DNA from: Lachnospiraceae bacterium EP-SM-12S-S03
GTDB lineage: Bacteria; Bacillota; Clostridia; Lachnospirales; Lachnospiraceae
Assembly (NCBI GenBank): GCA_020540725.1
Contig: JAJBSL010000011.1
Location: 17,652 to 81,651 of the forward strand
Direction of reading: 5' to 3'
DNA: 64,000 nucleotides
Shown here: one piece after another, positions 54,434 to 64,000 of the stretch
Numbering within the stretch: the first letter of the stretch is position 1
Layout: every line of letters starts with the position of its first letter
Notes under the pieces: model-generated
The model's input: the letters and a program-made list of their open reading frames with translations, nothing else
What the model was told of the DNA's origin: nothing
Databases searched by the model: none
Made by a program: the position numbers and the translations under genes

Positions 54434-54720
54434 CATGATATAGGATTTCGAAGAAATTTCCTATATCAAAAAACGGATAACTCCCTCTCACTTAAGAGAC
54501 GAAGTTATCCGCGGTTCCACTCTTCTAAAGGGATACTATCCCTTCACTCAAAGGCTTATAACGTACGCCACACGTATCCGACTATTCCCGATTGACTCGA
54601 TTTCGCCGAATCTGCTCCCGAATGCACTTCACAAACTCTTCCTTCAAGACTGCTTTCAGCCGGTGACAATCTCTCTCTGATAATTCCGAATCTGTTACTC
54701 TTTTCGTTCAATGCTTTTCT
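54434..54720 (-). promoter_or_regulatory. T-box leader, cysteine type, with an extra hairpin
   Basis: On the - strand: stem I AGAGAGAGATTG, specifier TGC (Cys) in GTGAAGTGCATTCGGGAGC, T-box AGAGTGGAACCGCGG at about 54510-54524, and a terminator CGGATAACT/AGTTATCCG with T6 after it (54473-54511). A second long hairpin GATATAGGA/TCCTATATC (54434-54469) follows the terminator and precedes cysE. Uncharged tRNA-Cys should induce cysE-cysS. Confidence 0.93.
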
Positions 54721-54740
54721 CATCTTCCATATATGGTACT

Positions 54741-54769
54741 ATTGTATGCAAAAAGCGGATTTTTGTCAA
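54741..54769 (-). promoter_or_regulatory. Promoter of the cysE-cysS operon
   Basis: On the - strand TTGACA (54769-54764), 17-base spacer, TACAAT (54746-54741). The remaining bases to 54840 hold no gene. Confidence 0.82.
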
Positions 54770-54840
54770 CCAGAATAATTTTCGCCTTTCTTATGACTAT
54801 GGCACATCGTCTGCAAAAAGATTTTCCCTGACATAGCTTA

Positions 54841-55983
54841 TCATACTACTTCGTTTAATAAAACTTTGGACATCGGCTTTATTTTGCCCAACTCTTCTTC
54901 CAAATGCTCCGTAAGGTTCATTTCTTTCAAGTCCCCATATCCAAACAAAATGCTCGTCAAATCTCCAATAGAAATTGTTTCTTCCGCATCAAAAGAGGCC
55001 GCACGCATAACCGATTCCCTCTCTAAGTCTGATTGTTGTACTTCTAATCCTTCTTTTCCTCTGATATAAAATGTTCCGAGACTTTCTTTTCCCGGCTCAT
55101 CGGTAACACGAACACTTAGGCTCATCTCTTCTTTCGCTTCCATACACGCAAACATTTTTGGAATATCCAGAATTTTTGCCATGATCATCGGTTTTTTTCG
55201 TGTATTTTCACTTTCCTCAATTCCGGCACAATGTACGGTTGTATGTTCATCCCCCGTCAGTGTATAGATTGCATGCAGCAACGCCTCCTCATACCCATTT
55301 TGAAACAAAGGTTCTAAAATCTCATACTTTTCATCCTTGCCATATCCAAAGAAACCAACCAGCTTCTCATTCTCTCTTACAAGCAACATCCCACCGTCTT
55401 CGCTTCTGAATTCTTCCAAAAGTCTTCTATAGTAATTGAAATCTCGAAGTGTATATACCTGATGCCGTAACTTCAGCATCCTGTTTGCAAAATCAGCCAA
55501 TTCCCCACAGACTTCCAGTGTTGCAGAAGCGACTGTAATCTTTGGATCTTCCATCTTTTTCCCCGACACTTCTCTTTGCTCTTGCCTGTAAATAAATCGA
55601 AATCCGTGTGGATAATAAATGCCCTCTGCCGCCGGCATAAGAAATGTAAAGGCTTCCCCGTTTTCCCGCATATCTTCCATCGCCTTTTTTAAAAGCTTTG
55701 CCATATAGCCTCGTTTCCTATATGTCTCTTCAGTAGCAACCGCCACAATATAGTGGGATTCAACCGTTTTGCATCCAATTTGCATTTTGTAAGGATTGAG
55801 GTGAAGCATTGACCGGATGGCTCCATCTTCTTCAATAACATAAATCTCATTTTCTTTTGTTTTTACCGAATAGTAGTAATCCAGAAATTTCGGTGTATCT
55901 TCTGTAAAAATCTGTTCCCAAAGTCTCCTTGTCTTTCCGTGCTCTTCTTTTTGCAACTTCCGAAGTACCATGTCTTTACTCAT
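54841..55983 (-). CDS. GNAT acetyltransferase with SCP2-like C-terminus (Eis-like)
   Basis: 380 residues; the ATG at 55983 lies within an 8-base overlap with ispF (ATGAGTAA) and follows GGAAGG closely. N-terminal GNAT with [20 protein letters not shown] (acetyl-CoA loop), [20 protein letters not shown], a second GNAT-like half, and a C-terminal sterol-carrier-like domain. Layout is that of the Eis family; the substrate, amino sugar or peptide, is not known. Stop near 54841. Confidence 0.82.
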   Translation of the reverse strand: MSKDMVLRKLQKEEHGKTRRLWEQIFTEDTPKFLDYYYSVKTKENEIYVIEEDGAIRSMLHLNPYKMQIGCKTVESHYIVAVATEETYRKRGYMAKLLKKAMEDMRENGEAFTFLMPAAEGIYYPHGFRFIYRQEQREVSGKKMEDPKITVASATLEVCGELADFANRMLKLRHQVYTLRDFNYYRRLLEEFRSEDGGMLLVRENEKLVGFFGYGKDEKYEILEPLFQNGYEEALLHAIYTLTGDEHTTVHCAGIEESENTRKKPMIMAKILDIPKMFACMEAKEEMSLSVRVTDEPGKESLGTFYIRGKEGLEVQQSDLERESVMRAASFDAEETISIGDLTSILFGYGDLKEMNLTEHLEEELGKIKPMSKVLLNEVV

Positions 55984-56521
55984 TCCTTCCGCATCCGCCA
56001 CATCCGGCACATCTGCCTCCTGCCGGCGTCACATCATAACTTAAATTTGTCATTTTTTCAATCGCACAGATTGCCTGGGAGGAAATTCCTTCTCCTGAAC
56101 CCGTAAATCCAAGTCCTTCTTCCGTAGTTGCTTTAACATTGACTTGATCGATCTCGATATGCAGCGCATCTGCTATGTTTTTTCTCATCTCATCAATATA
56201 AGGACGCATTTTGGGTCTCTGTGCAATAATCGTTGCATCAATATTCTCTACAATATACAAATGCTCATCCAAGAGTTTTCCTACCTGCTCTAATAGCCGC
56301 ATACTTGAAATCCCTTTATATTTTTCATCCGTATCGGGAAAATGCTTTCCAATATCACCAAGTGCCGCAGCTCCAAGAAGTGCATCCATAATGGCATGTA
56401 AAAGTACATCCGCATCCGAATGGCCTAAAAGACCTTTTTCATAAGGAATCGTGACACCACCCATGATCAGTTCTCTATTTTCTACCAGTTTGTGTACGTC
56501 ATATCCCATCCCAACTCGCAT
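55976..56521 (-). CDS. ispF: 2-C-methyl-D-erythritol 2,4-cyclodiphosphate synthase
   Basis: 181 residues from the ATG at 56521. Metal ligands in [15 protein letters not shown] and [20 protein letters not shown]; substrate block [20 protein letters not shown]. Cyclises CDP-ME-2-phosphate in the MEP isoprenoid pathway. The usual length is about 160 residues; the extra C-terminal part has a cysteine-glycine string [14 protein letters not shown]. Overlaps the GNAT gene by 8 bases. Confidence 0.94.
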   Translation of the reverse strand: MRVGMGYDVHKLVENRELIMGGVTIPYEKGLLGHSDADVLLHAIMDALLGAAALGDIGKHFPDTDEKYKGISSMRLLEQVGKLLDEHLYIVENIDATIIAQRPKMRPYIDEMRKNIADALHIEIDQVNVKATTEEGLGFTGSGEGISSQAICAIEKMTNLSYDVTPAGGRCAGCGGCGRNE

Positions 56522-56654
56522 AAATAATCTATCTCCTTTTTCTGTTTTTGATATATGGCTATATTTTAACATATACTTTTTCATTTTTGAATATTTTTAT
56601 CGACAATCTGAAACACTAAGCTTTAATTTATCATTTTTAGAAAGGGAGATTCTT

Positions 56655-56837
56655 ATGAAAAAGAAATTATCCAACAAAGATATCATTGATTCTTACGATT
56701 ATCTTGGCAATGCGGCATCTACTACAGACTGTACAGGATTGATTCCTTCCGCGCCTGCTTCCAAAGCCGAAAAAGAAGCTTACGAAGACGTATATATATA
56801 TACCCCTCCGGAAGTTCCGGTTTCAAAAAAGAATTAG
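56655..56837 (+). CDS. Small acidic protein of unknown function
   Basis: 60 residues, MKKKLSNKDIIDSYDYLGNA, with a Pro-rich tyrosine-containing tail (YEDVYIYTPPEVPVSKKN). AAAGGGAG lies nine bases upstream and a strong terminator follows, which supports a real transcript. No family recognised. Confidence 0.65.
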   Translation: MKKKLSNKDIIDSYDYLGNAASTTDCTGLIPSAPASKAEKEAYEDVYIYTPPEVPVSKKN

Positions 56838-56854
56838 TTCTTGATTTACAAAAA

Positions 56855-56882
56855 ACTCCGATGAATCATCATCGGAGTTTTT
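56855..56882 (+). terminator. Terminator of the 60-aa gene
   Basis: ACTCCGATGA (56855-56864) pairs perfectly with TCATCGGAGT (56869-56878), followed by TTTT. Lies just before the - strand tRNA cluster, so it may also end that transcript. Confidence 0.8.
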
Positions 56883-56885
56883 AAG

Positions 56886-56959
56886 TAGCGGGAACTGGAT
56901 TTGAACCAGCGACACCACGGGTATGAACCGTGTGCTCTAGCCAACTGAGCTATCCCGCC
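56886..56959 (-). tRNA. tRNA-Met (CAT), copy 2
   Basis: 74 bases, acceptor GGCGGGA pairs with TCCCGCT, anticodon loop TTCATAC with CAT. Elongator type by its acceptor; a modified Ile2 reading is possible from sequence. Identical to the copy at 57063-57136. Confidence 0.95.
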
Positions 56960-56983
56960 ATGCTATTTAATCTTTTAATGTTA

Positions 56984-57056
56984 TGGGACCAATAGGGCTC
57001 GAACCTATGACCCTCTGCTTGTAAGGCAGATGCTCTCCCAGCTGAGCTATGATCCC
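56984..57056 (-). tRNA. tRNA-Val (TAC), copy 2
   Basis: 73 bases, acceptor GGGATCA pairs with TGGTCCC, anticodon loop CTTACAA with TAC. Identical to the copy at 57230-57302. Confidence 0.95.
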
Positions 57057-57062
57057 ATATAA

Positions 57063-57136
57063 TAGCGGGAACTGGATTTGAACCAGCGACACCACGGGTA
57101 TGAACCGTGTGCTCTAGCCAACTGAGCTATCCCGCC
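57063..57136 (-). tRNA. tRNA-Met (CAT), copy 1
   Basis: Same sequence as 56886-56959. Only six bases separate it from the tRNA-Val copy downstream. Confidence 0.95.
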
Positions 57137-57229
57137 ATAGTAAAACATTTACTTCTCGTGACAACAATTAATGCTATCACATTTTACGAATGAACCAATC
57201 AAAACTTGTCTGGATCAGTTCCCGTAAAG

Positions 57230-57302
57230 TGGGACCAATAGGGCTCGAACCTATGACCCTCTGCTTGTAAGGCAGATGCTCTCCCAGCTGAGCTATGATC
57301 CC
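57230..57302 (-). tRNA. tRNA-Val (TAC), copy 1
   Basis: Same sequence as 56984-57056. First of the four tRNAs on the - strand. Between it and gdhA lies the hairpin GCGGGTT/AACCCGC (57313-57335) and AT-rich sequence, with no gene. Confidence 0.95.
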
Positions 57303-57415
57303 TTATTGCGTTGCGGGTTCGTATCTCAAACCCGCTTCGCTATTATACTATTAATATCGACAAAATGTCAATAGTTTTTTTAATATTTTTTGAATTTTAT
57401 TTTTTTACAACAATA

Positions 57416-58831
<1,416 letters not shown>

Positions 58832-58981
58832 TCAATATTTTTTATGGTACTTTTTGTATTTCATGCAAGTTTTTATCTTATTTCTTGCATTTTATTGGTT
58901 TTTTATGCATTTTTTAAAATTTATCACCACAAAAATGAATTTTGCTTTTTAAAAATTTCATTTCAATTGTTCCCCGCCACA

Positions 58982-59014
58982 AAATATCCGGACAGTAAAA
59001 CCGCCCGGATATTT
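58982..59014 (-). terminator. Terminator of the LytTR/ABC operon
   Basis: AAATATCCGG (58982-58991) and CCGGATATTT (59005-59014) form a perfect stem; read on the - strand TTTTGTG follows. It ends the ATPase gene 8 bases before it. Confidence 0.7.
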
Positions 59015-59021
59015 TCCCCTT

Positions 59022-60017
59022 TTACTTTTCTTCCGTTGTAAGTATGTCTTCTATAATCGCCTCAATTGCTCTTCCCGTAATCGAAATATCTTTGATCTGG
59101 CAATACTGTGACACAAAATCAATCACCATCTTTGCCTCCGTCTTTTCTAATTCATATTCTGCATCCACATAGTAATGATCTTCAAACGAAAGTTTTACGC
59201 CCGGCATAAAGTATCCTCCGGTTTTTAATTTCCAATTATCTTCCACTTCAAATCGGATATTTTTGTAGCGTTCAAATTCTTTGCGGACATTTTCAATCTG
59301 ATCATCCACAATCTTCTTTCCGTGATTGATCAGTATAATTCGTTTACAGAGCGCCTCGATATCCCGAAAATCATGGGATGTAATGATAAACGTCGTCTTT
59401 TTCTCCTCATTCACCTGGCGGATAAAGCTTCGGATACGATTCTTGGAACTTGTATCCAAACCGATAGTAGGTTCATCCAGATATACAATCTTCGGATCAT
59501 GTAAAAAAGCCGCCGTAATGTTACACCGCATTTTCTGACCAAGTGAAAGCTGACGTTCAGGAAGACTAAGAAGAGGCACCAATCCGAGAAGCTCCGTAAA
59601 TTTTTCCAAATTGTCCCGGTATACGGCATCTGGAATTTCATACATTTTTTGAAACAGCTTAAAAGATTCGATCACCGGGACATCCCAAAACAAAAGAGAA
59701 CGGTTCCCGGTTACCACTCCGATATCCCGGTTATTCTTAATACGCTCTTTTGTTGGAATACGGCCATTTACCCGTATCGTACCCGCTGTTGGAGTTAAAA
59801 TGCCTGTCAACATTTTAATCGTTGTGGACTTTCCACTTCCGTTTGGACCGATATAACCTACCGCCTCGCCCTCTTCCACAGAAAAACTAATGTCGTTTAC
59901 CGCCTTAAACGTCTCGTACTCCGGATGGAACATGTGATACAGTGCTCCTTTCATTCCCTCTCTCGGAATCTTTCTTTTATATTCTTTTACTAAATGTTCT
60001 GCCTCTATGAGTGCCAT
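59022..60017 (-). CDS. ABC transporter ATP-binding protein of the five-gene operon
   Basis: 331 residues; the ATG at 60017 follows GGAAGGAG, while the open frame upstream lacks an RBS. Walker A GYIGPNGSGKSTTIKM, a modified signature LSLGQKMRCNITAAF, Walker B IVYLDEPTIGLDT, switch His in IITSHDFRDI. Sequence type as the ATPases that pair with DUF990-like ABC-2 permeases, for instance those encoded at 61487-63088. A 186-base gap separates it from the kinase gene. Confidence 0.9.
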   Translation of the reverse strand: MALIEAEHLVKEYKRKIPREGMKGALYHMFHPEYETFKAVNDISFSVEEGEAVGYIGPNGSGKSTTIKMLTGILTPTAGTIRVNGRIPTKERIKNNRDIGVVTGNRSLLFWDVPVIESFKLFQKMYEIPDAVYRDNLEKFTELLGLVPLLSLPERQLSLGQKMRCNITAAFLHDPKIVYLDEPTIGLDTSSKNRIRSFIRQVNEEKKTTFIITSHDFRDIEALCKRIILINHGKKIVDDQIENVRKEFERYKNIRFEVEDNWKLKTGGYFMPGVKLSFEDHYYVDAEYELEKTEAKMVIDFVSQYCQIKDISITGRAIEAIIEDILTTEEK

Positions 60018-60203
60018 ACTTTCTCCTTCCTCTGGGAGGGCGGTTTTCCCCTTACCCCGAATCTTCATTTCATAAATGTTCCAGCCATCAAGTCCCCCAA
60101 GTGTTCCCACAATCCGGACAATTCACAATGCCTTTTCATAGAACATATACTATCAGAAATTTGAGGCTTGCTCCGCCACTTATCATAACTTTCCATTTTC
60201 ATG

Positions 60204-61457
60204 TCATACTTTGAATATCGTGACTGTTACACGGAAAGAATTCTCATAAATTTGCAAATCCATCTCACCACCGTAAGATTTTACAAGCCGCTTCATACTC
60301 TGGATCCCCATGCCATGCGCCATCCTGTCATCCTTTCTTGTCTCCAATCCGGTTACCATTCCATCCGTACTATTCTCACATACAATAACCACCGTGTGAT
60401 TCTGATATGCTGCCTTCAGTTCAATATATCTGCTGCCATAGCATCGCTCGCACCCTTCTATGGCATTGTCCAAAAGATTTCCCACAAGGATTCCGATATC
60501 CCGGGCTTCCATACGAAGATCCGTAGGAAGATCCACTTTACAGGAAAATCGAATGTATTTCCGCTCCATCTCGGCGCTTTTATAATTTAACACCGCATTC
60601 ATTCCCGGATTGGCAGTATAGAAAATCATCTCCGTCTCTTCAATCCCTTTTAAAATGCGAATCATTTCACTCTTTGCCCGGACAAAATCTCCATCTTCCA
60701 TCTCTCCTAAAATTCCGATCAACTGATTTTTCATATCGTGGCGCATAGTGCGGATTTCTGTTTGCTGCCGTTCCAGTTGCTTGTAATACTGTTCCTGGTA
60801 ATCCTCGTTCTTCTGTTCATATTCCTTCCGCCTCATTTCCGTGACACAAGAAATCTCCACTTTCTCTAAAACAATGTAGTAAAGCACATTAAGCGCTACT
60901 GCGAAACAGAGCATGAAATAACACAATCCATAATCCGTTCCCCCTCTTTTCATGCTCCAATAGAAAAAGCTGAGCACGAATCCAAGACTTATAGTCGGAA
61001 ACAGGAACATTTTCAAAAACAGATTTGATTTTTGTCTCTCATAATTTTTCTGAAAGAAATGAACACCATACACGAAAAGCGCCTGCAAAGAAATTATAAG
61101 AATTTCTTCCAGCATTTTTGGAAAACCTTGTTGCTGAAATCTTCCTGCAAACGTACCGATGCATATCTTCAAAAAAAGCCTAAATCCTGTAAATACAACG
61201 AGATAAAGCCAAACGACACGAAAGGCATCAATGAAAATGATGCCTAGTATCGCGTGAAACGCCATATATATTATAAACTGCAACAATCCTTCCGCCGCAA
61301 AACGAAGCACATACCACTGTGCCACACCAACTACAGCCATCCACAAATATCCATGCCATTTGTGCACCCGCTCAAACCGTGTCATAAAGCTGTCATAAAA
61401 CATGGCGCACAAACTTATTTCCATCACAGAAGCAATTACTATTCCAGCCTCTCTCAT
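60204..61457 (-). CDS. GHKL sensor histidine kinase (AgrC/LytS-like)
   Basis: 417 residues from the ATG at 61457 (AAGGAAGGGG upstream). Six to seven membrane helices in the first 200 residues, a coiled coil, the phospho-acceptor His in RTMRHDMKNQLIGILGEMED, and GHKL boxes NLLDNAIEGCE and GMGIQSMKRLVKSYGG. The polytopic sensor and the LytTR partner at 63184 resemble peptide-sensing Agr-type systems; no precursor peptide gene seen nearby. Confidence 0.9.
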   Translation of the reverse strand: MREAGIVIASVMEISLCAMFYDSFMTRFERVHKWHGYLWMAVVGVAQWYVLRFAAEGLLQFIIYMAFHAILGIIFIDAFRVVWLYLVVFTGFRLFLKICIGTFAGRFQQQGFPKMLEEILIISLQALFVYGVHFFQKNYERQKSNLFLKMFLFPTISLGFVLSFFYWSMKRGGTDYGLCYFMLCFAVALNVLYYIVLEKVEISCVTEMRRKEYEQKNEDYQEQYYKQLERQQTEIRTMRHDMKNQLIGILGEMEDGDFVRAKSEMIRILKGIEETEMIFYTANPGMNAVLNYKSAEMERKYIRFSCKVDLPTDLRMEARDIGILVGNLLDNAIEGCERCYGSRYIELKAAYQNHTVVIVCENSTDGMVTGLETRKDDRMAHGMGIQSMKRLVKSYGGEMDLQIYENSFRVTVTIFKV

Positions 61458-61486
61458 CCTAAGCCCCTTCCTTACATTTCCCATTC

Positions 61487-62284
61487 TTATGTTCCGGTAC
61501 TATTGTAGCTTCTAAGTCCTCTTCGCCAAAGCATGCCTGCCACTGCCACCGTAATCACTCCTTCTACTACAAGAAGCCACGGCACCGGAAGGCTCGTCTT
61601 TCCCAAAAGGTAAGCAGCCGGATAGTAAGCGACAAACCCAAACGGAATTCCCCCTGTCAAAATAAGCCTAATAAAAAACGGGAACACAGTGATCGGGTAT
61701 TTTCCAAATTGACGCAATGTCTGTATGAGCGATGCAACTTCATTTGCCTGCACAATCCAAAAGTTCAGACAATTGAAAAACAGGTAAATAGCTGTATTAA
61801 TCACGGTTCCCAAAAGAATGGCTTCTACCAAAAACAATAGATTACCTATCGTAAATATTCCTCCTGCTCCTATAAATCCAATACAAAACAATATCATTCC
61901 AACCAACAGACTAATCAATGACGGAAAATTTGTTCCAAAACAAAACACCTGCATCAGTACCGGCGCCGGCCTTACAAGAAACACATCCAGCATTCCTAAA
62001 CGAATTCCGATAAAACCAATGCTCCAGACCATATCAAAAAAAGTCTGTCCAATGGCTTCCGTAATCATCGCCAAGGCAAAAATAACACAGATTTCATACA
62101 TATTCCAACCACCAAAACCTCCGATTGTCTGCACAATGAGAAGAATCCCTATAAATCCAGTCACTTCCCGAAGCAGTGCCGACACGACTGCAATCACAGC
62201 ATTCAATGGATACTCTGCAAACTTACAGACTCCAAAATGAAGAAATGCCTTTGTAAGTCTCACGTAATGACGTAATGAATTCAT
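61487..62284 (-). CDS. ABC-2 family (DUF990-like) permease, second subunit
   Basis: 265 residues, six membrane helices, start MNSLRHYVRLTKAFLHFGVC, typical of DUF990-like ABC-2 permeases, with a conserved segment IGIRLGMLDVFLVRPAPVLM. Only three bases separate it from the first permease gene. The two probably form the membrane part with the ATPase at 59022. Confidence 0.85.
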   Translation of the reverse strand: MNSLRHYVRLTKAFLHFGVCKFAEYPLNAVIAVVSALLREVTGFIGILLIVQTIGGFGGWNMYEICVIFALAMITEAIGQTFFDMVWSIGFIGIRLGMLDVFLVRPAPVLMQVFCFGTNFPSLISLLVGMILFCIGFIGAGGIFTIGNLLFLVEAILLGTVINTAIYLFFNCLNFWIVQANEVASLIQTLRQFGKYPITVFPFFIRLILTGGIPFGFVAYYPAAYLLGKTSLPVPWLLVVEGVITVAVAGMLWRRGLRSYNSTGT

Positions 62285-62287
62285 ATG

Positions 62288-63088
62288 CTAACCTCCTTGA
62301 ACAACCAGATTTTCCAGCATTTTTTTATAACATGTATTGGTAACAAGGTACATCACTACGCACCAGCCAAGCTGCATGGCAATGTAAGAAAAGCTCTCAG
62401 CCATTCCGTATTTTCCCAGATAAATCTGTACCGGAACCGACACCATTCCGGCAAAAGGAAGCATGTTAACAATCCTTTCCAACACATCCGGAAATAATGC
62501 CAACGGAACGATACTTCCCGACAGTAGTTCAAATACCGCCTGCTTCACGAATCCCAGTGCAGAGTAAGAAAGTGTATACACAGTCCCCATTCCCACCAAA
62601 ACCTCAAAGTAAAACATCAAAACGATCGAGGTACACACACTGACTAAAAACAATGCAAAATGCATCATATCCACAGGACCGGTTCCTCCCAGTATAAGAA
62701 AACTGACAATGATAACCGGAACCGCCTTGAATACAACATAGAAAATGAACTCTCCCACTCTCCTCGAAAAGAGATTGAACAGAAGACTTATCGGGCGAAC
62801 GATCTCATTTCCAATATTCCCTTTGTATATCCAATCTGCTAACATACGGTTCACTCCTCCGGTAAACTGCGCTGCAAGGATTTTTGACAAAATGACATAT
62901 GTCGTGATCTGTACCACTGAATATCCGGCCAGTGAACTGTTTTTCCGAAACACAATCTGCCATAGAAAATAATAAACAAGAATATTCATGATCACCGATG
63001 CAATATCCACCCACAATGCTTTTGAATAGGAAAGTCTCTCCAAAAATACAATCTTGGACATAGATACCATTTCCTTTAGATGCCTCAT
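62288..63088 (-). CDS. ABC-2 family (DUF990-like) permease, first subunit
   Basis: 266 residues; the ATG at 63088 follows AAGGAGG. Six membrane helices; segment NRMLADWIYKGNIGNEIVRP parallels the IGIRLGMLDVFLVRP block of the other subunit, so they are paralogues. Lies 95 bases after the regulator gene. Confidence 0.85.
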   Translation of the reverse strand: MRHLKEMVSMSKIVFLERLSYSKALWVDIASVIMNILVYYFLWQIVFRKNSSLAGYSVVQITTYVILSKILAAQFTGGVNRMLADWIYKGNIGNEIVRPISLLFNLFSRRVGEFIFYVVFKAVPVIIVSFLILGGTGPVDMMHFALFLVSVCTSIVLMFYFEVLVGMGTVYTLSYSALGFVKQAVFELLSGSIVPLALFPDVLERIVNMLPFAGMVSVPVQIYLGKYGMAESFSYIAMQLGWCVVMYLVTNTCYKKMLENLVVQGG

Positions 63089-63183
63089 AAGCCCCCTCCT
63101 TTTTATCACCTTTCCTATATCTTAACATCAAAAAGCAGTTACAACAACTTGTTGTCATAACTATCTGTTTTGATGTTATCTCT

Positions 63184-63888
63184 TTATAGCGGATTCATTA
63201 CATGCTTCTGGTACTGTTCTAGGAATACCTTCCGGTATGTGCGCGAAATAGGAACTATAAGATTTCCTTTCAGTTTCATCTGCTCCCGTTCCAGGATTTC
63301 AATCTTATTTAGATTCACTAGAAATGCATGATGTACCCGTACAAATTGTTCCGCCTCCGCCATCTGAAGTACTTCTTTCAATGTGCCATAATATTCATAT
63401 TCTCTCTCCTCGGTATGGACGCACATTTTTCGCCCCCGGCTCTCAAAGCATAGAATATTATCACAACAAATTGCATGAATCTGACGTCCTTCCTGGAACG
63501 TGAAAAATTTCTTCTCCGCAGAGATTTTTTTCATGGCTCGAGCAAGTACTTGCCTTGCTTTCTCCTCATCCACAGGTTTTACAAGATAGTGGAACGCGTT
63601 CACATCAAACGCCTCTGGCATTTTCTCTACATGGCTTGTTATAAAAATGATCAACGCATCCTGATCCTTTTCCCGTATCTTTACCGCGGCCTCCATTCCA
63701 TTCATCCCCGGCATTTCTACATCCAATATATAAAGTTGGTAACATTCCGTCATTTCCAGAACTCTTTGAAGCATTTCTTCCGCTGACAAGAACACGTCAC
63801 ACTCCGCCCCGCTTCCAAGACATGTTTCCACCAGGTCCTCCATTTTCCCTGCAAATCGGATATCGTCGTCACATACCGCTACCTTCAT
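63184..63888 (-). CDS. LytTR-family response regulator (AgrA/LytR-like)
   Basis: 234 residues from the ATG at 63888 with AGGAGAATG-type RBS. Receiver with AVCDDDIRFAGKMEDLVETC, the Asp in YILDVEMPGMNGMEA and Lys in LVKPVDEEKARQVL; LytTR DNA-binding domain with IHAICCDNILCFESRGRKMC and VRVHHAFLVNLNKIEILERE. First gene of the operon, paired with the GHKL kinase. Confidence 0.92.
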   Translation of the reverse strand: MKVAVCDDDIRFAGKMEDLVETCLGSGAECDVFLSAEEMLQRVLEMTECYQLYILDVEMPGMNGMEAAVKIREKDQDALIIFITSHVEKMPEAFDVNAFHYLVKPVDEEKARQVLARAMKKISAEKKFFTFQEGRQIHAICCDNILCFESRGRKMCVHTEEREYEYYGTLKEVLQMAEAEQFVRVHHAFLVNLNKIEILEREQMKLKGNLIVPISRTYRKVFLEQYQKHVMNPL

Positions 63889-63908
63889 TGTTACATTCTC
63901 CTTTTTGT

Positions 63909-64000
63909 TTTTATATCAAAAAAGGGGCTGTCGGTTAATGCCAATTTTTAGGCTCTAAATCTTAAAATACGAATCTCCTGTAGTAATCAGTGTTTTTGAT
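63909..64000. other. Window end, no gene seen; possible insertion-sequence end
   Basis: Sequence from AAAAAAGGGGCTGTCGGTTAATGCC onward has the look of an IS terminus (GGGGCTGTCGG followed by an AT-rich stretch), but no inverted partner or transposase is in the window. It could equally be the operon promoter region. Confidence 0.25.

Overview
The window looks like chromosome of a low-GC Gram-positive anaerobe of the class Clostridia, most likely a gut Lachnospiraceae member. The signs are T-box leaders on aminoacyl-tRNA synthetase operons, a ThiT-type TPP-riboswitch gene, a SigH-like factor, Mini-RNase III, AsnA and a GDH typical of that group. The placement is inferred from gene content only. 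The window has two parts: an integrative conjugative element (ICE) from base 1 to about 29.6 kb, and ordinary chromosome from about 30 kb to the end.

ICE (1 to ~29.6 kb, left end outside the window). It belongs to the Tn916/Tn1549-like group and is visibly GC-richer than the chromosome. The transfer block (1-8.8 kb, + strand) runs VirD4 coupling protein (partial), Maff2 pilin-like protein, VirB6/TrbL, PrgI, VirB4, a CHAP-domain wall hydrolase, DUF4315 and DUF4366. virB4 is split by a 356-bp non-coding, hairpin-rich insertion at 5006-5361. An AT-rich cargo pair (DUF3781-like and GNAT, 8.87-9.6 kb) is followed by topoisomerase III, a 1461-aa ArdA/ArdC-type antirestriction fusion and three small ICE proteins. 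A convergent block (18.1-20.4 kb, - strand) holds two small proteins, the relaxase and MobC. A 99-bp structured site, probably oriT, lies upstream of mobC, and a second copy lies in inverted orientation after topB. Next come an Xre-like repressor, a HTH protein, a VanR/S-like two-component system and an ABC transporter with four phased GCAAGGTT repeats in front of it. The ICE closes with a sigma-like factor, a HTH_16 protein, Xis, Int and DR2 integrase arm sites.

Chromosome (30-64 kb). Biosynthesis and translation genes are interleaved with membrane and export modules: metA, an AI-2E-type permease, a thioesterase-thrS operon under a Thr T-box, ydcF-like, asnA, cardiolipin synthase, a MocR regulator, glnS and riboswitch-controlled thiT. 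These are followed by tRNA-Thr, an ECF-sigma/ABC operon, sigH-rlmB-mrnC, a cysE-cysS operon under a Cys T-box, a GNAT protein, ispF, a duplicated tRNA-Met/tRNA-Val pair and gdhA. The window ends with a five-gene operon of LytTR regulator, two ABC-2 permeases, GHKL kinase and ABC ATPase.

The signals most worth a second look are the structured insertion in virB4 (an IscB-less omega-RNA/HEARO-like element is the leading guess), the paired inverted oriT-like sites, the phased operator repeats, a palindromic repeat pair near glnS, and foreign recombinase-like repeats beside the ICE end.
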